This document shows positions 48,453 to 62,538 of a stretch of 64,000 nt of DNA, in pieces (positions within the stretch are counted from its first letter, which is position 1; every line of letters begins with the position of its first letter). Made by a program: the position numbers and the translations under genes. The notes under the pieces were generated by a model. It was not told the origin of the DNA. It made no database searches and saw only the letters and a list, made by a program, of their open reading frames with translations. The DNA is from Lamellibrachia satsuma (lineage: Eukaryota > Annelida > Polychaeta > Sabellida > Siboglinidae): NCBI GenBank assembly GCA_033239005.1, contig BSQZ01000050.1:3845001-3909000 (forward strand), given 5' to 3'.

Positions 48453-49074
48453 TGACTGCATAGAATGAATACCTTTATTTAGGTTTACGTATCATACGCT
48501 ATAAGGAGCCCCCTGTATTATACGGAGCCTCTGTGCGACCACTGCAAGCAGCGGGCACCGAATCCACCACAGACGACAGATAAAGTCTCTCGCACGGATA
48601 AGCGGCGGTTCTTGCAGTAGCTCGCTCGAAGCAGACCAGCGCGTGAATGCCCAATCCGTCGGCACTGCAGCCAGATAACAGCAGTTTTGTTTATAACAAC
48701 GTGCGCGGCTCTGATACGTAAACGTAAATACACATAAATACCTGTCGGTACTAATCTTCAGAATTGCCACTCGAAAGTGCAGGTAATTTCCGTTTTATTT
48801 GGTTCCAAACCCAAGAAAGTTCAGTCCTTTCCCTGCGTCTCGTTCAGAATACAGGTTATCCACGAATGTTGAATATGATTGAGTATCATCAATGTATCGT
48901 ATTGTAAACTCCAGTAATACATGCTAAATAGTTTCCTTCGTTGCTCAATTTAAGTAAAATATAATTTTAAGTAATACGTTCGTGTATTGTTCTGAGTTTA
49001 CAACGTCGAAGTGTATGTTTGAAATATTATGTTGTCTTTGTTTCAACTGTGCTTCGCGCAGCCATTTTTGCAAT
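48453..49074. other. No gene recognised
   Basis: No supportable feature. Confidence 0.5.
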
Positions 49075-49250
49075 GCATGTATAATTTATATATATTATAC
49101 ATTTACAATTTATTAAACATTTACAATTTATTATACATTTACAATTTATTATACATTTACAATTTATTATATATTTATAATTTATTATACATTTACAATT
49201 TATTATACATCTACAATTTATTACATTTACAATTTATTATACATTTCAAT
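49075..49250. repeat. AT-rich 18-bp repeat (TTATACATTTACAATTTA)
   Basis: About nine units with small deletions. The Tyr/Asn/Leu-rich frame across it is an artefact. Confidence 0.9.
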
Positions 49251-51599
49251 TTATACTCATGTAATACTTTGAACGTTAACGTTGTACGACAATCAATCGC
49301 ACTGAGTACTTTCCTTTGATGTGGCAAAGAGTTCCCTGTAAACAAATAGCCCGTGGGCAAATGTGTTTTATTCAAATGTTGTATGCTCAAATATTCTTTG
49401 AGCAAAGTTGTTCCTAAGTAAAACACTTCTGCTCGTCTACGATAGGAAACACCTAACTTGTGTGATCTCGTTCATTATGTGAGTGTCGGTTGTTGGAGGC
49501 AGCACATGGTATTGTTATTGCAAATATTATGAGCATTCTTCAAATTCATTTTCTACATACGTGTTCCTTGTAATGAGAGAAACCTAATTTGTCGGCATTC
49601 TTTTTATGACGGCAGAAGCACTTTCTAATGATATTTGTCGTTATAAAATATGACACCGAGAACGTCATATCATATCACTTCATGTTGACGCCTGGAGATC
49701 ACTACATGCACACAATGATGATTTGTTGATTTAAATAAAACATTCACGACATATAAACGACATAAATATCACCATATAATCACAACGGAACTCGGCTGGA
49801 ACAAACCAGCTTACGCAGACAACGTCGGCATTTAATTAATAATTCTAACACACACACACCAAACGTCACACACACACCGGGTATCAGCAAGGATTCCCGC
49901 TGGAAGTCCCTGCGGCCTGTTACTCAAACACCCTAATGAAGGGTTCCGTCAGCGACCACGTAGATGACGCGAGACACTTGCCCCAGGCAACGCACAATGA
50001 CAGGTTCCGCGCTGCAGGTTTCATAGACGTTCCACTAATGACCTGCAATCACACCGAGCCAAGATTGCAAAGCGATAGAGAGAGAAAGACGGGTAACATT
50101 CTGGGTTAGTATACACGACAGGGTGGCGAATCTCCGGGGTAGTAATGACGAGTGTATGCCCGCATACAGACGTTGTCAATCATCGGAGGGCGTGTCCCTG
50201 ATGATGGTAAGTTTCGGATAAAAGAGGACTGTAGTGTAGTGTCATCATGTTAATAGATCCTACAACAACGACTGTCTTGTTAATATATATATATTTTGTT
50301 GAGACGTGTGCGATTTCACATGCAGGAACATATATAGTTGGATTTGTTTTACATTAGTTAGGTAGGCCTTATATGTTTCTATGCTTAACTCAACATTTGA
50401 ATTACTATTTCCATTCGTGCGTGCACCGTATCTTGAGATTATCAACCTATTATTGCACTACTATTGAAAAACTGATGAAATCGACTACGATGCAACTTAT
50501 TGAAACCTATCATTAACAGGTAAATGTCATCGGTGACGAAGACGAAAAGTGGCTGTTTGCGGAACAGATATATACCCTTCATTACTCACGAGTATTGTGT
50601 AACGTGGCAGGTCATTGGCTCATCTTCGTCTATACATTCAGCCATTTCGTTATGTTCAATTGTTGCTTCGCAATGTCCTCCTTTTATATCCATACAAACA
50701 GCTTCACTCTTGCATATTTTTAACTTCGTACATCGTAGGAATAAAACATATTATCTGAAAGAAAAGTATTTCCACAAATAAAATGGGATTATCATTGTTA
50801 CCATTGGTCCTGGGTATCACATATCCCTAAATTATATTTCCCCTATCTTATTGAGCAAGCATATTTGTCAAATTGTTTCCTTATTTATTTGAGATAGAGT
50901 GTGTTGTATTAGCCCGGGTTCATACAATATCTTAACATTGCTAAAAGTCCTCAAACTATTTAGGTTTAGGTGTTAGAAACAAACTTATTCCAGGAAGGTA
51001 AAAACGCATTGCCCCATGAAACAATGTGCCGGGAGAACTGGCTGTCCGCACGTCCCTGGAGGCGAGGTCAAGGCTGATGGATCATTCATAGGCAATACAT
51101 ATAATTCCAACGAGTGAAACCTGCTATAACTAGAAGAACCGAGCTGTAGACACTTTGTTTCCGTGACGCCGACTGGTATGTTCCGTGCCACTTTAGGCAA
51201 CAAATGTATCTTCAAAATGAAAAACATATCATCAGCAAATAATGGACGTTGAACTCAAGCCGGAAGGGAAATCGATATGTTTTATTTTATCATTCAAGGA
51301 AATCAAACTGTCAGTTTATCAAACATTGTGATAGTGTTTCAAACAAACGTGACACTTAATACGTGACGGCGTTGTTTGTTTTATCAGAATGACTAGACAT
51401 CGTAATGTTTCTTGTACGTGCGTCTTTGCGCTGGGCTTTTTTTTGTAGTGCTCACAAAAAACTGTGTAAAATATCGATATATAATATTCATTTAAAGGCC
51501 ATCGTTGTGTCCGTGTGACAGCTCAATTATGTATGTATCGCATTGACCGCCGTTGGTCGATTTCCTATAGAAATGCATTGCAACTATATACTGCTCTCC
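49251..51599. other. About 2.3 kb without a recognised gene
   Basis: AT-rich. Several small frames (50260-50445, 50524-50781, 50985-51227) are unrecognised. No arrays or inverted repeats noticed. Confidence 0.45.
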
Positions 51600-53460
51600 T
51601 CCTTTTCCCTGTAGTCCGGGTGAGGCTGGCACCGATACCGGTCATCGATTATTGTTTCTCCTTCTTCTTCATAACTAGTCCCGTTTTACTACCGTCTCCA
51701 CCAATCACTCCCCTCTATCCCTCAAACTCATTCTCCACCCATCTATCCCTCACACTCATTCTCCATCCCTCTATCCCTCACACTCATTCTCCATCCCTCT
51801 ATCCCTCACACTCATTCTCCATCCCTCTATCCCTCACACTCATTCTCCACCCCTCTATCCCTCACACTCATTCTCCACCCCTCTATCCCTCACACTCATT
51901 CTCCACCCCTCTATCCCTCACACTCATTCTCCACCCCTCTATCCCTCACACTCATTCTCCACCCCTCTATCCCTCACACTCATTCTCCACCCCTCTATCC
52001 CTCACACTCATTCTCCATCCCTCTATCCCTCACACTCATTCTCCATCCCTCTATCCCTCACACTCATTCTCCATCCCTCTATCCCTCGCACTCATTCTCC
52101 ACCCCTCTATCCCTCGCACTCATTCTCCACCCCTCTATCCCTCGCACTCATTCTCCACCCCTCTATCCCTCGCACTCATTCTCCACCCCTCTATCCCTCG
52201 CACTCATTCTCCACCCCTCTATCCCTCGCACTCATTCTCCACCCTCTATCCCTCGCACTCATTCTCCACCCTCTATCCCTCGCACTCATTCTCCACCCCT
52301 CTATCCCTGCACTCATTCTCCACCCCTCTATCCCTCCCACTCATTCTCCACCCCTCTATCCCTCACACTCATTCTCCACCCCTCTATCCCTCCCACTCAT
52401 TCTCCACCCCTCTATCCCTCGCACTCATTCTCCACCCCTCTATCCCTCGCACTCATTCTCCACCCCTCTATCCCTCGCACTCATTCTCCACCCCTCTATC
52501 CCTCGCACTCATTCTCCACCCCTCTATCCCTGCACTCATTCTCCACCCCTCTATCCCTCGCACTCATTCTCCACCCCTCTATCCCTCGCACTCATTTTCC
52601 ACCCCTCTATCCCTCCCACTCATTCTCCACCCCTCTATCCCTCGCACTCATTCTCCACCCCTCTATCCCTCGCACTCATTCTCCACCCCTCTATCCCTCG
52701 CACTCATTCTCCACCCCTCTATCCCTCGCACTCATTCTCCACCCCTCTATCCCTCGCACTCATTTTCCACCCCCTCTATCCCTCGCACTCATTCTCCACC
52801 CCTCTATCCCTCGCACTCATTCTCCACCCCTCTATCCCTCGCACTCATTCTCCACCCCTCTATCCCTCGCACTCATTCTCCACCCCTCTATCCCTCGCAC
52901 TCATTTTCCACCCTCTATCCCTCGCACTCATTCTCCACCCTCTATCCCTCGCACTCATTCTCCACCCCTCTATCCCTCGCACTCATTCTCCACCCCTCTA
53001 TCCCTCGCACTCATTCTCCACCCTCTATCCCTCGCACTCATTCTCCACCCTCTATCCCTCGCACTCATTCTCCACCCTCTACCCTCGCACTCATTTTCAA
53101 CCCCTCTATCCCTCACACTCATTCTCCACCCCTCTATCCCTCACACTCATTCTCCACCCCTCTATCCCTCACACTCATTCTCCACCCCTCTATCCCTCAC
53201 ACTCATTCTCCACCCCTCTATCCCTCACACTCATTCTCCACCCCTCTATCCCTCACACTCATTCTCCACCCATCCCACTTCCACTAAATCTCTCTTCACC
53301 CAGTCCTCCCATCTCAGTCTCGGTCTTCCTCTTTTCCTTCTACCCTCCACTCCAAGCGCATCCGCTCCCTTCGTCAGCCGTTCCCCTTCCGTTCTTTCCA
53401 CATGTCCAGCCCACTTTAGCCGGCTGCTCACCGGCTTCCTTGTGAGCCGTCCAGTCCTCA
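51600..53460 (-). pseudogene. Non-LTR ORF2 tail, copy 3, with very large internal minisatellite
   Basis: At its 5' side (53275-53460, minus) it encodes SSRLKWAGHVERTEGERLTK, RRKRGRPRLRWEDWVKRD and LVEVGW. It then enters the 28-bp array. Beyond the array (51600-51700) is the 3' flank with TCGATGACCGGTATCGGTGC and CAGCCTCACCC shared with copy 2. The open frame extending right to 53683 has no family match there, so 53460 is taken as the truncation point. Confidence 0.75.
51715..53275. repeat. 28-bp minisatellite, about 55 units
   Basis: The unit is CATTCTCCACCCCTCTATCC plus CTCGCACT. CTCACACT variants dominate both ends and CTCGCACT the middle, so the centre was homogenised separately. The plus-strand 590-codon Ser/Pro/His-rich frame is spurious: single-base unit length changes shift it without breaking the array. 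Confidence 0.95.
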
Positions 53461-54744
53461 CATTGAACGGAATGGAAAGAACAACGCGTTCCCGCCACAC
53501 TTTCTTGTCTAGCGTCAGTGAGCCGACATCAGCTGACTCAATCAGACCAAGATACATCACATCTTTCCTGCCCCACCCCGCTGTGCCTCTATAGGAAGTT
53601 TCGAAAACACCAACTTGAAGATATGGTTGGTCGACTGCCATTTTGCAATGACCACCAAATGGCCGTCGTCTCATTCTAAGCACCAGTGGTCAGCAGGATC
53701 TTGGCAAGTGGGCCTACGCGACGGTCAATAGATGAACAGTTTTACGACAACAGATGAGTCCCTAATGACGCTCGATTATCTCCCAATCTCCCATATAACA
53801 GTTAATATATCGAGCAAATGAAGTCGTGTGTTCAGTACTCGTCCGCAGCGCACAGATTATAATCACTTGTGAAATCACAAAGGGAACATTTGCGGCGATA
53901 TAAATGAATTTGCACTGGACAAGTCGAAGCCTTCTGTCGCGTAGAGCTCGCTACTAATAGCAACTGGCTTTATGATTTACGCATAGTGCAATGACATTTG
54001 GAACTGATCTTAGAAAGACGTCATGTATTTGGCCATGCAGCCGTCGAAATCGGCAGCGATTACAATATGTCATAGCATTTTTTATAATTGGTTTTAAGTG
54101 GCCATTATATCTAGATGTGTCAACTAAGTTTGCATGCATCGTCACATAATCTCAAGTCACCACTGGTTACTGTGATGCTGGTGGAATATAATTACGTTAC
54201 GAACGATGGTGTCCAAAATGTTGAAGCGGCCGATATAATAACTCTTGTCACAAGTACAACCTCGGTTACAAATATCCCCTCTCTCCCCTATCTCGTTATT
54301 ATGGAAGTGTTTTCGTAAAAAAACTTAACCAGACGTCATTTCAATGACGTCATGGCTGACCGACCGGCCGACTGGATGAGTGATGCGTGGATCGCGACGG
54401 CGATAGTTCTGCTTATATTACAGCTGGTCACAGCGTGCAAATGATAACAAACAACCCGATATCTCACGAAATGAGAAACAAATAAACATGAGCGATTAAT
54501 CCGTATCAGGCTTCGTCTCGGAGTCGGTCTTCGTTGCGTAATGGATGTCGCGGCCGCGACGTTGGGCACGGGTCATTATTCTGCTTCCACGTTGGTGCCA
54601 GACGAATTAAATGGTCGTGATTTGAGACGGTGCCCGTTTCCGGGTGTTTTTCCCTGAAATATTTGAGGATAATGTCACATGTGCTGTGTACAAGCCTTAA
54701 ATGTCTGGTGGACGGTTGAAAAAAAAACAAATGGAAGCGTTAAT
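53461..54744. other. No gene recognised
   Basis: No supportable feature beyond small unrecognised frames. Confidence 0.5.
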
Positions 54745-55306
54745 GACGGTAGGATCCTTTGTGCAGGAAGACAGGATCCTTTGTGCAGGAAGACAGGATC
54801 CTTTGTGCAGGAAGACAGAATCCCTTTTGCAGGAAGACAGAATCCATTTTGCAGGAAGAAGAATCCCTTGTGCAGGAAGACAGAATCCCTTGTGCAGGAA
54901 GACAGAATCCCTTGTGCAGGAAGACAGGATCCCTTGTGCAGGAACACATGATCCCTTGTGCAGGAAGAAGAATCCCTTGTGCAAGAAGACAGAATCCCTT
55001 GTGCAGGAAGACACAATCTCTTGTGCAGGAAGACAGAATCCCTTATGCAGGAAGACACAATCTCTTATGCAGGAAGACACAATCTCTTGTGCAGGAAGAC
55101 AGAATCCCTTGTGCAGGAAGACATAATCCCTTGTGCAGGAAGACAGAATCCCTTGTGCAGGAAGACACAATCTATTGTGCAGGAAGACAGAATCCCTTGT
55201 GCAGGAAGACAGACTCCCTTGTGCAGGAAGACACAATCCCTTGTGCATGAAGACAGAATCCCTCTTGCAGGAAGACAGAATCCCTTGTGCAGGAAGACAG
55301 AATCTA
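54745..55306. repeat. 22-bp minisatellite, about 25 units
   Basis: The unit is AGGAAGACAGAATCCCTTGT plus GC. A few units lack 1-3 bp. Frames in several phases reflect the repeat. Confidence 0.95.
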
Positions 55307-55744
55307 GTTGTTTTGCGCGGAACAACTCAACTAGATCTTATTTATTTTCTGTCAGTTAATGACGAATTGGTCGATTTGGTTCCAGTTGGTTGATAACAAA
55401 TCTAAATTAACATATTCGATTTTCAGAATATTCCAACTAGAACTATTGCATACTGCAACGAAATAGCAAATGGAAAATAAATAATAACTCATCCCTGCTG
55501 AACGGCGCAGAGAAAATAACTCTCATTGTAAACCAGTGTTTATACGCGAGAATCGAGCATTGATCCACTCCCGTCCTCGGAGTTTAGAAAGAGGGGTTTG
55601 GACATACACAACCAGCCTTTGATTACTGGGGTAATTTCTAAAACACTTTAAAAAGTTAAATAATTCTCTCAAAACCGAAACCCCCCCCCCCGAGGACGGG
55701 CATGAGATTCCTCTAAGCATCTCCATGCAACAATTGTATGGCCC
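55307..55744. other. No gene recognised
   Basis: Contains a 12-C run at 55680. Otherwise nothing supportable. Confidence 0.5.
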
Positions 55745-56791
<1,047 letters not shown>

Positions 56792-57724
56792 GCGGAATAG
56801 CCATAACACAAGTGGTACACACGCAGCCCCCTACAAAAATGGGCCCCCACAAAATCGAATTAATCTTGACAAGATTGTATCATACTTCAGTGATTAATTG
56901 AGTAAGTACAATCAGATCTGCCTATGTTCACACGATCACATCTCTTGAACCGTTGCTAGGTAACTAATTTGGTGGAAAGTATTTGGACGTCGCCATTTGT
57001 TTGTTCAGGAGAACGTGTGGTGTTTCTATTTTACACTTTAATTTCTTGTAATAATTTCTGGTGGGTCACTAAGTTGTAACTCCTGTTTGTCGTTGTATGC
57101 TGTACGTATACTTGTCTGTTATTTTCTTGCATATATATGTTCGCATGTCGTCTTCGACAACGTTCTATGAATAGTTATGCTCAAGAAGTAGTTGGTCCGT
57201 TGTGTAATCAAGACCACCCACTCGGTATGTGAGGGACCCCACAAAACGATTCTACCACGCCACCCCCCTCCCTACATTGTTGACCCGGCACTGACACTGT
57301 AGTATGGACGGACGTGAAAGGGTGCCTCGAAGAAATAATTGTTTCCACCGTCGCATCTGGCGTTTTAACAACATGGCGCGCGTTGTTGCGCTCTTTGAAA
57401 TTTAATCTGCAAATTGAGTTAAATTTCTATTGTCGGACGCACGACCGTCGCTCAATAGAGCGATAATCGAATAAAAGACGTTGACTTGAAAATACAATTT
57501 GCGATGTTATTATATTAACGATAATTCAAAAATGCGCAGTTTGCGTGTAATCACGAGGAAAATGTGTCTACGTGAAGTAATTAATTACCATAAGTGTATT
57601 ATAGGCATAATGTCGATGTCCCTGGCAATAATAAAATGCAATAAAGAAATGCACGTTTCACCACGTTGCTAATAAGCTTTACCAATCATCAAGGTTTTTG
57701 CGAAGGACGAAGAATGGGCTGGTG
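56792..57724. other. No gene recognised
   Basis: Apart from the X-box-like site at 56952, no supportable feature. Confidence 0.5.
56952..56964. promoter_or_regulatory. X-box-like palindrome GTTGCTAGGTAAC
   Basis: Fits the RFX X-box. No gene start is identified beside it. Confidence 0.35.
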
Positions 57725-57726
<2 letters not shown>

Positions 57727-57764
<38 letters not shown>

Positions 57765-57880
57765 GTACTAATAATAATAATAGTAATAGTAATAGTAATA
57801 GTAATAATAATAGTAATAGTAGTAGTAGTAGTAGTAGTAGTAATAGTTTTGGTGGTGATAGTGGTGGTGGTGACGGTGAT
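57727..57880. repeat. Compound trinucleotide array (AAT/AGT/GGT)n
   Basis: AAT repeats grade into AGT and then GGTGGTGAT. The poly-Asn/Ser frame on plus and the poly-Leu frame on minus are repeat artefacts. Confidence 0.95.
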
Positions 57881-58347
57881 GGTGAGGCGAGAAAGGTGGC
57901 AGGTCCCAACAGCAGAACAGTCTCTACAGCAATCACAATAAACCAGCTCGCGGCACACAGCCACACACACAAGAACGCCATTACGGATGAAACGACCGGT
58001 AAACGAAAACGCAAATTACGCCATGAATGGCAATTTAGGATCACTTAGGAGCATGATGTCGGAGAGCGCTTCGGGCACTTTGGTTAAAGCGTTGACTGCG
58101 CATGCGTTCGTCACTACAATAATGGCGACATTTTTAGTTCCTGTTTACACTACCTCTCCCTCCACGCTTGATTGTCGCTGTTCCACTTACGGGTTCATGG
58201 CATACGAATCGAGGGCCGGTGAATTTGAGACAATGCTTCCTTTCAAGGACTGCTTGCACATTGAAAAAAGATTTTCTGAACACATTTGCAGACTCCGACA
58301 GTTTTGCTATGTACAGGATTATATATTTAGCTGCCGGTTATCAGAAT
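57881..58347. other. No gene recognised
   Basis: A 136-codon plus frame at 57987-58397 is unrecognised and runs into the next repeat. Confidence 0.4.
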
Positions 58348-58485
58348 ATGGACATGTCAGTGATGGAAGGTTCGCTGCGTGTGTAGACAGAATATGAACC
58401 TGTCAGTGGTGGAAGGATCGCTGCGTGTGTAGACAGAATATGAACCTGTCAGTGGTGGAAGGATCCCTGCGTGGGTAGACAGAAT
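58348..58485. repeat. 46-bp tandem repeat, 3 units
   Basis: Units start ATGAACCTGTCAGTGGTGGA at 58394 and 58440, with a slightly diverged first unit at 58348. Confidence 0.93.
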
Positions 58486-59816
58486 ATTGTTGTTTTTGTT
58501 GACGTCTGACGAGGAGAATCTGCTGTGTTAATTTTCTATAAAAAACAATTGTAGGAATCGGAAGTATTTATTTGACCCACATATTAAACAGTACAGTTGT
58601 CAATACAGTAAAAATCTACAGCTGAAGTAACATGTGTTAATACATTACAACTAATACATGTATTGTAAACTAAAAAGTACAACACAAATATAATAAAACT
58701 GAAATATAATGATATTACAATAGCCTAAACATGGACAATCAGTTCGCTGTAGATAAACTTAGATGGGGTGAGGGAGACTGCCACTAAGACAACCGCTCTC
58801 GTGGCAGCCATAGGATATGACCTCTACAGCAGATCAGTGACGTGGCATGCAACAACGTGTGCCATTGTGATAAAATCCGAATCTTGGTTATGCGTAAAAA
58901 AAACGTTAACATGGTCCCGTTTGGAAAAATAAATAATGCTCTGTCACCCGTCGTAAATAAATTATGCGTTAAATTGCTCACCTTGTGACCCGGATGTACT
59001 TGGTTTGAATCACTGGCCAGTCGTATAAATATATAATTGGATTTCATGAATAACAGGTACAAATGAATTGTCAAATCGCTTAGGGAATGAGTCATATATA
59101 ATCATGACGTTAAAAATAAGTGTATTTCGTTTACACAATAGTGCAGGTTCGTTGTGCACGACGACCACGTGTGTGCCAAGGGAAGTACTCCGATTATACA
59201 CGCACAGGGCGATTGTAAGGTCTGCTTTTTGCGTGGTGGTCTCTTTCTCTAAATAACATAGTATATGTGCGGGTGCGTATGCGCGTGTGCGTGTGCGTGT
59301 GCGTGTGTGTTAAATAATATATGAATATGTAGGTCATCTGGCAATTCACAATTAAGTCAACAATATCGATATCACCACCGCAAAATAGCCATAACGTTGG
59401 TTCATACACATGAACCGTGCGGTGTATTCGAGCCAAGTCGTCAATTGTACTCCTGCGTTCTGGTCTTTATTTGCATTTACACCGACGCTGAAATCTTATC
59501 GCGACTGGGGATTCCGTCGCTCCGGGCTAAACCGCCGTCTATAGTAGTTTATAGGTGCGAGATTAATTGACTGACGTACTTGATTACCTCACGCTGTCGC
59601 ACTTGGATCTGCGAGTAATCTGGATTATCGTCACTCTTTGGCGCGATTAATTTCGCTGTGTTAGATGCCGACACCGATGGTGTTATTGTTCGGCGCGCGG
59701 CCAAATAAACACGAAGCGTACACGAGTCGTTATAACGGCGGGTTGAACGTAATGTAAACACTGCACCGTCGTAGCTGGTCGTATAGGGAGGCCTGGCTCA
59801 CTTGTGGTGTGTGTAT
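58486..59816. other. No gene; short GTGTGC run near 59270-59310
   Basis: No recognisable coding region. A small (GTGCGT) microsatellite is the only array. Confidence 0.5.
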
Positions 59817-59817
59817 G

Positions 59818-59893
<76 letters not shown>
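59817..59893. repeat. (GTGC)n microsatellite, about 19 units
   Basis: Pure GTGC tetranucleotide repeat. Confidence 0.96.
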
Positions 59894-60582
59894 TGGATGG
59901 ATAGTGCGACGATGTGGAAAAGGCAGGTGTGAACAGCAAATAGGAAAAACTGGCAGAAGAGGGTGGAAAATAATTAGTAATGTGGGAAAGGATTTTATGG
60001 GAAGAAGGAGTACAACCACGGAAACTTCTCATTTGCGTCCTCAAAGTGACTTCTATATAGTGTGTAGTTGGCGTTGTCCGGGCGGCAGCGAGTTTTGTGT
60101 AAGCATTCTGGGCAAGTATAGACTTCTGGCGTGAACCTTCATAGATTCCCACAAGCGTTTACAAGTATTAGTAACACAACATGTAAACAGTGTTTAATTG
60201 AAATTACACATGTGTAGTTTAGTTGCTGTGGAAACTAAACGTACGATTGTCGTACCTCGTTAACCTCGTCAGACGACTCGACAGCAATGAAACGTCGCAC
60301 GCTGTTTCGTGTTGTGATATCCCGGTCTGAAAGGCTTATTTTACGTGAACCTCGAAGGTGTTGAGTAGATTTGTAAACGTAAAACATCTCCAGCTGCGCG
60401 GATTCTTCGTGGCTTGTCACGCAATAGTCTGCGCCAACATTGCGTCAACGATCGGATCCGTTACACCGCCCAGGTGAAGACAGATCCTGCTGACGTCTTC
60501 CTTGCAGACAACACCAGGTGTATTCGCTTATTATATCATCCACAGCATCATCGATAGACTCCTCGCGCGTTCTTTACGCCGG
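59894..60582. other. No gene recognised
   Basis: Left flank of element copy B. Nothing supportable. Confidence 0.5.
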
Positions 60583-61708
60583 TGTAACAGTATATCATAC
60601 CCCCCCCGTATAGCTCCCGGAGGAGGGAAATGCCCTAGGATATCTCCCCCCACCCTGGATATCTTACCCCTTCCCAATACCTATATGGGGCCTTGACTCC
60701 AAAGTATTTTCCCCCACAACTAAAATAATCAAGAACATGGTGCCATTAAATAAATATTTATTATAAATTTCGTCATGTAATAACTTACGATTATCACAAA
60801 CGAGTTCACGTGCGATAAAACACAAAATCCCTATTTCATCACTTGTAATTATCAAAACAAAATCTCATGTAAAATCATTCACCAACTAGAATACATTAAA
60901 TACATTAAGTGTCTACTCTTATCACACAAATTGTACGTCCACAAAAATATTATATTAAGTGTCTACAGCCCATATTGTTTCATGGTAATTAAAGTCATGT
61001 GGTATCTGCTTTCACTATCATCATGTAATAACTTGTAATTATCAGATACTGATGACGCTTATAGACCCCTTCCTTAAAGAGGCGACTGGAAACTTTGAAA
61101 GGCTTGGGATCAAACGATTATTTTTTTTGTGGGTGAAAGGATTTAGTTCTTGTGTATTGCGTGTGGTTACCCAACAAAATAAATAAAAAGGTTAATAGAC
61201 TATGCTGGGAGGACACATTGGCAACGTGTCTAAGCCAATAAACAAAGGCGGGTCCTTGAAACTTGTATTGATAACAATGGGGTGATACCATGCTGAGCAA
61301 CAGCTCAGTGCCTTGAGAAGAGAGCTGTGTGTTGTTGAGGCAGCCGACCGTGATAACTCAGTGCCTTGAGAAAACAGCTCTGTGTTTTGTTGTTGAGATG
61401 GCCGATCATGATTAACTCAGTACCTCGATGAGAGACTTATCACGATTAACTCAGGAACCAGTTCATATCATTCATTCAATCGTAAATTTATAACGTAATA
61501 AATATAAATACGCACCATTTTTTGCAGAATAACATATAGTATATATATTATTCTGACTCATATTTGTTAATTATACACGTTTTTGCATAAGAACAGACAT
61601 AAACACATATGTATAAATGGTGGGGGTAAGATGTCCAGGGTGGGGGATATATCCTAGGCTATCTTCCTCCCTGGGGGGGGGTAGGAAGAATTGTATATTA
61701 TGTTGACA
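60583..61708 (+). mobile_element. Inverted-repeat element family AB, copy B (longer)
   Basis: The left end (TGTAACAGTATATC, then CTAGGATATCTCCCC and CACCCTGGATATCTTACCCC) is matched by the reverse complement of the right end (TGTCAACATAATATAC, then CCTAGGATATATCCCC and CACCCTGGACATCTTACCCC). This gives imperfect inverted ends of about 85-100 bp. No transposase frame is present, so it is non-autonomous. The superfamily and target duplication are unclear. The interior includes three copies of a CTCAGTGCCTTGAGAA unit of 40-60 bp at 61303-61455. Confidence 0.75.
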
Positions 61709-61764
61709 TTGCAATCGATTTATTCGGTTATATGTGTCAATGTAAGACCGCAGTGATCTTCTGT

Positions 61765-62070
61765 ATACACTCTAAAAACAGATTGGTTAAAATGACCAGG
61801 ATATTGGTCAAATTCAACCAATGTGGTTGGTAGATATGTGTCCAACCAATCTCTTGGTTAAGACAACCAATTTTTTATGGTTAACTTTTTAACCAATCCA
61901 TATTGGTTAGAATAGTAACCAACATATGTTGGTCAATTTAACCAAGTTATTGGTTAATGTATCTAGGTCATGTAGCAACCAATGTAAATTGGTTAGGCTA
62001 GGACCAATTATATTGGTTGGAATATGACCAATTGATTGGTTGTCTAGAATAGGTCCAATTATGTGGAATT
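61765..62070. repeat. Dense CCAAT/ATTGG array (possible MITE)
   Basis: Beginning CACTCTAAAAACAGATTGG, about 300 bp contain roughly 16 CCAAT or ATTGG pentamers plus many TTGGT/ACCAA near-copies, alternating in orientation with 5-20 bp between them. Many neighbouring pairs are complementary and could form small stems. CCAAT is also the NF-Y core. No coding frame. The CACTCTAAAAA start resembles ends of some non-autonomous DNA elements, but I see no matching opposite end. Confidence 0.6.
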
Positions 62071-62538
62071 AATACAATATACCATTTAGGCAATGCAATA
62101 GACAACAAGCTAGAGTTCATTCTACTATCACTGCATGCATTTAATTTCAGGAACATCATGTCAGTTTTTTCCACAAAGTTGTCAGTGCAAGTCGGTGCAA
62201 AACATGTAATATGACGGCATTGTACTGAGACATTAAATCATTTAACCTTTAGAGACCCGGATTTTTTTCAAGAAATTGCTATGCTATTCTTTAAACGCAT
62301 GTCATTTCATTACTATAAAGAATTTCAATACACATGTATACAATTTTGTAAAGGTAATATCCTCAATAATTCAGTCACAGTGAAATATTTGTGTTTATAA
62401 GTTGTCAGACATCACACTTTATTCAAAATGGCTGACAATCATTATCGCTGGCGACACATCATCACATTTATTAGACAATAACAAAAAGTACTACTCACAT
62501 ATGAAAACTGTTTACATATTCAGAAACTGCACTAAAAA

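Noticed and set aside
51515..53287. 590-codon Ser/Pro/His/Leu frame on the plus strand
   Set aside because: It is the antisense translation of a minisatellite that grew inside a LINE tail read on the minus strand, and its composition follows the 28-bp unit.
53460..53683. N-terminal extension of the LINE-tail frame (MLRMRRRPFGGHCKM...)
   Set aside because: No similarity to the LINE tail upstream of SSRLKW. The open frame continues by chance past the truncation point.
54745..55306. Regular 22-bp repeats resembling a CRISPR array
   Set aside because: Units are directly tandem with no unique spacers, the genome is eukaryotic and there are no cas genes.
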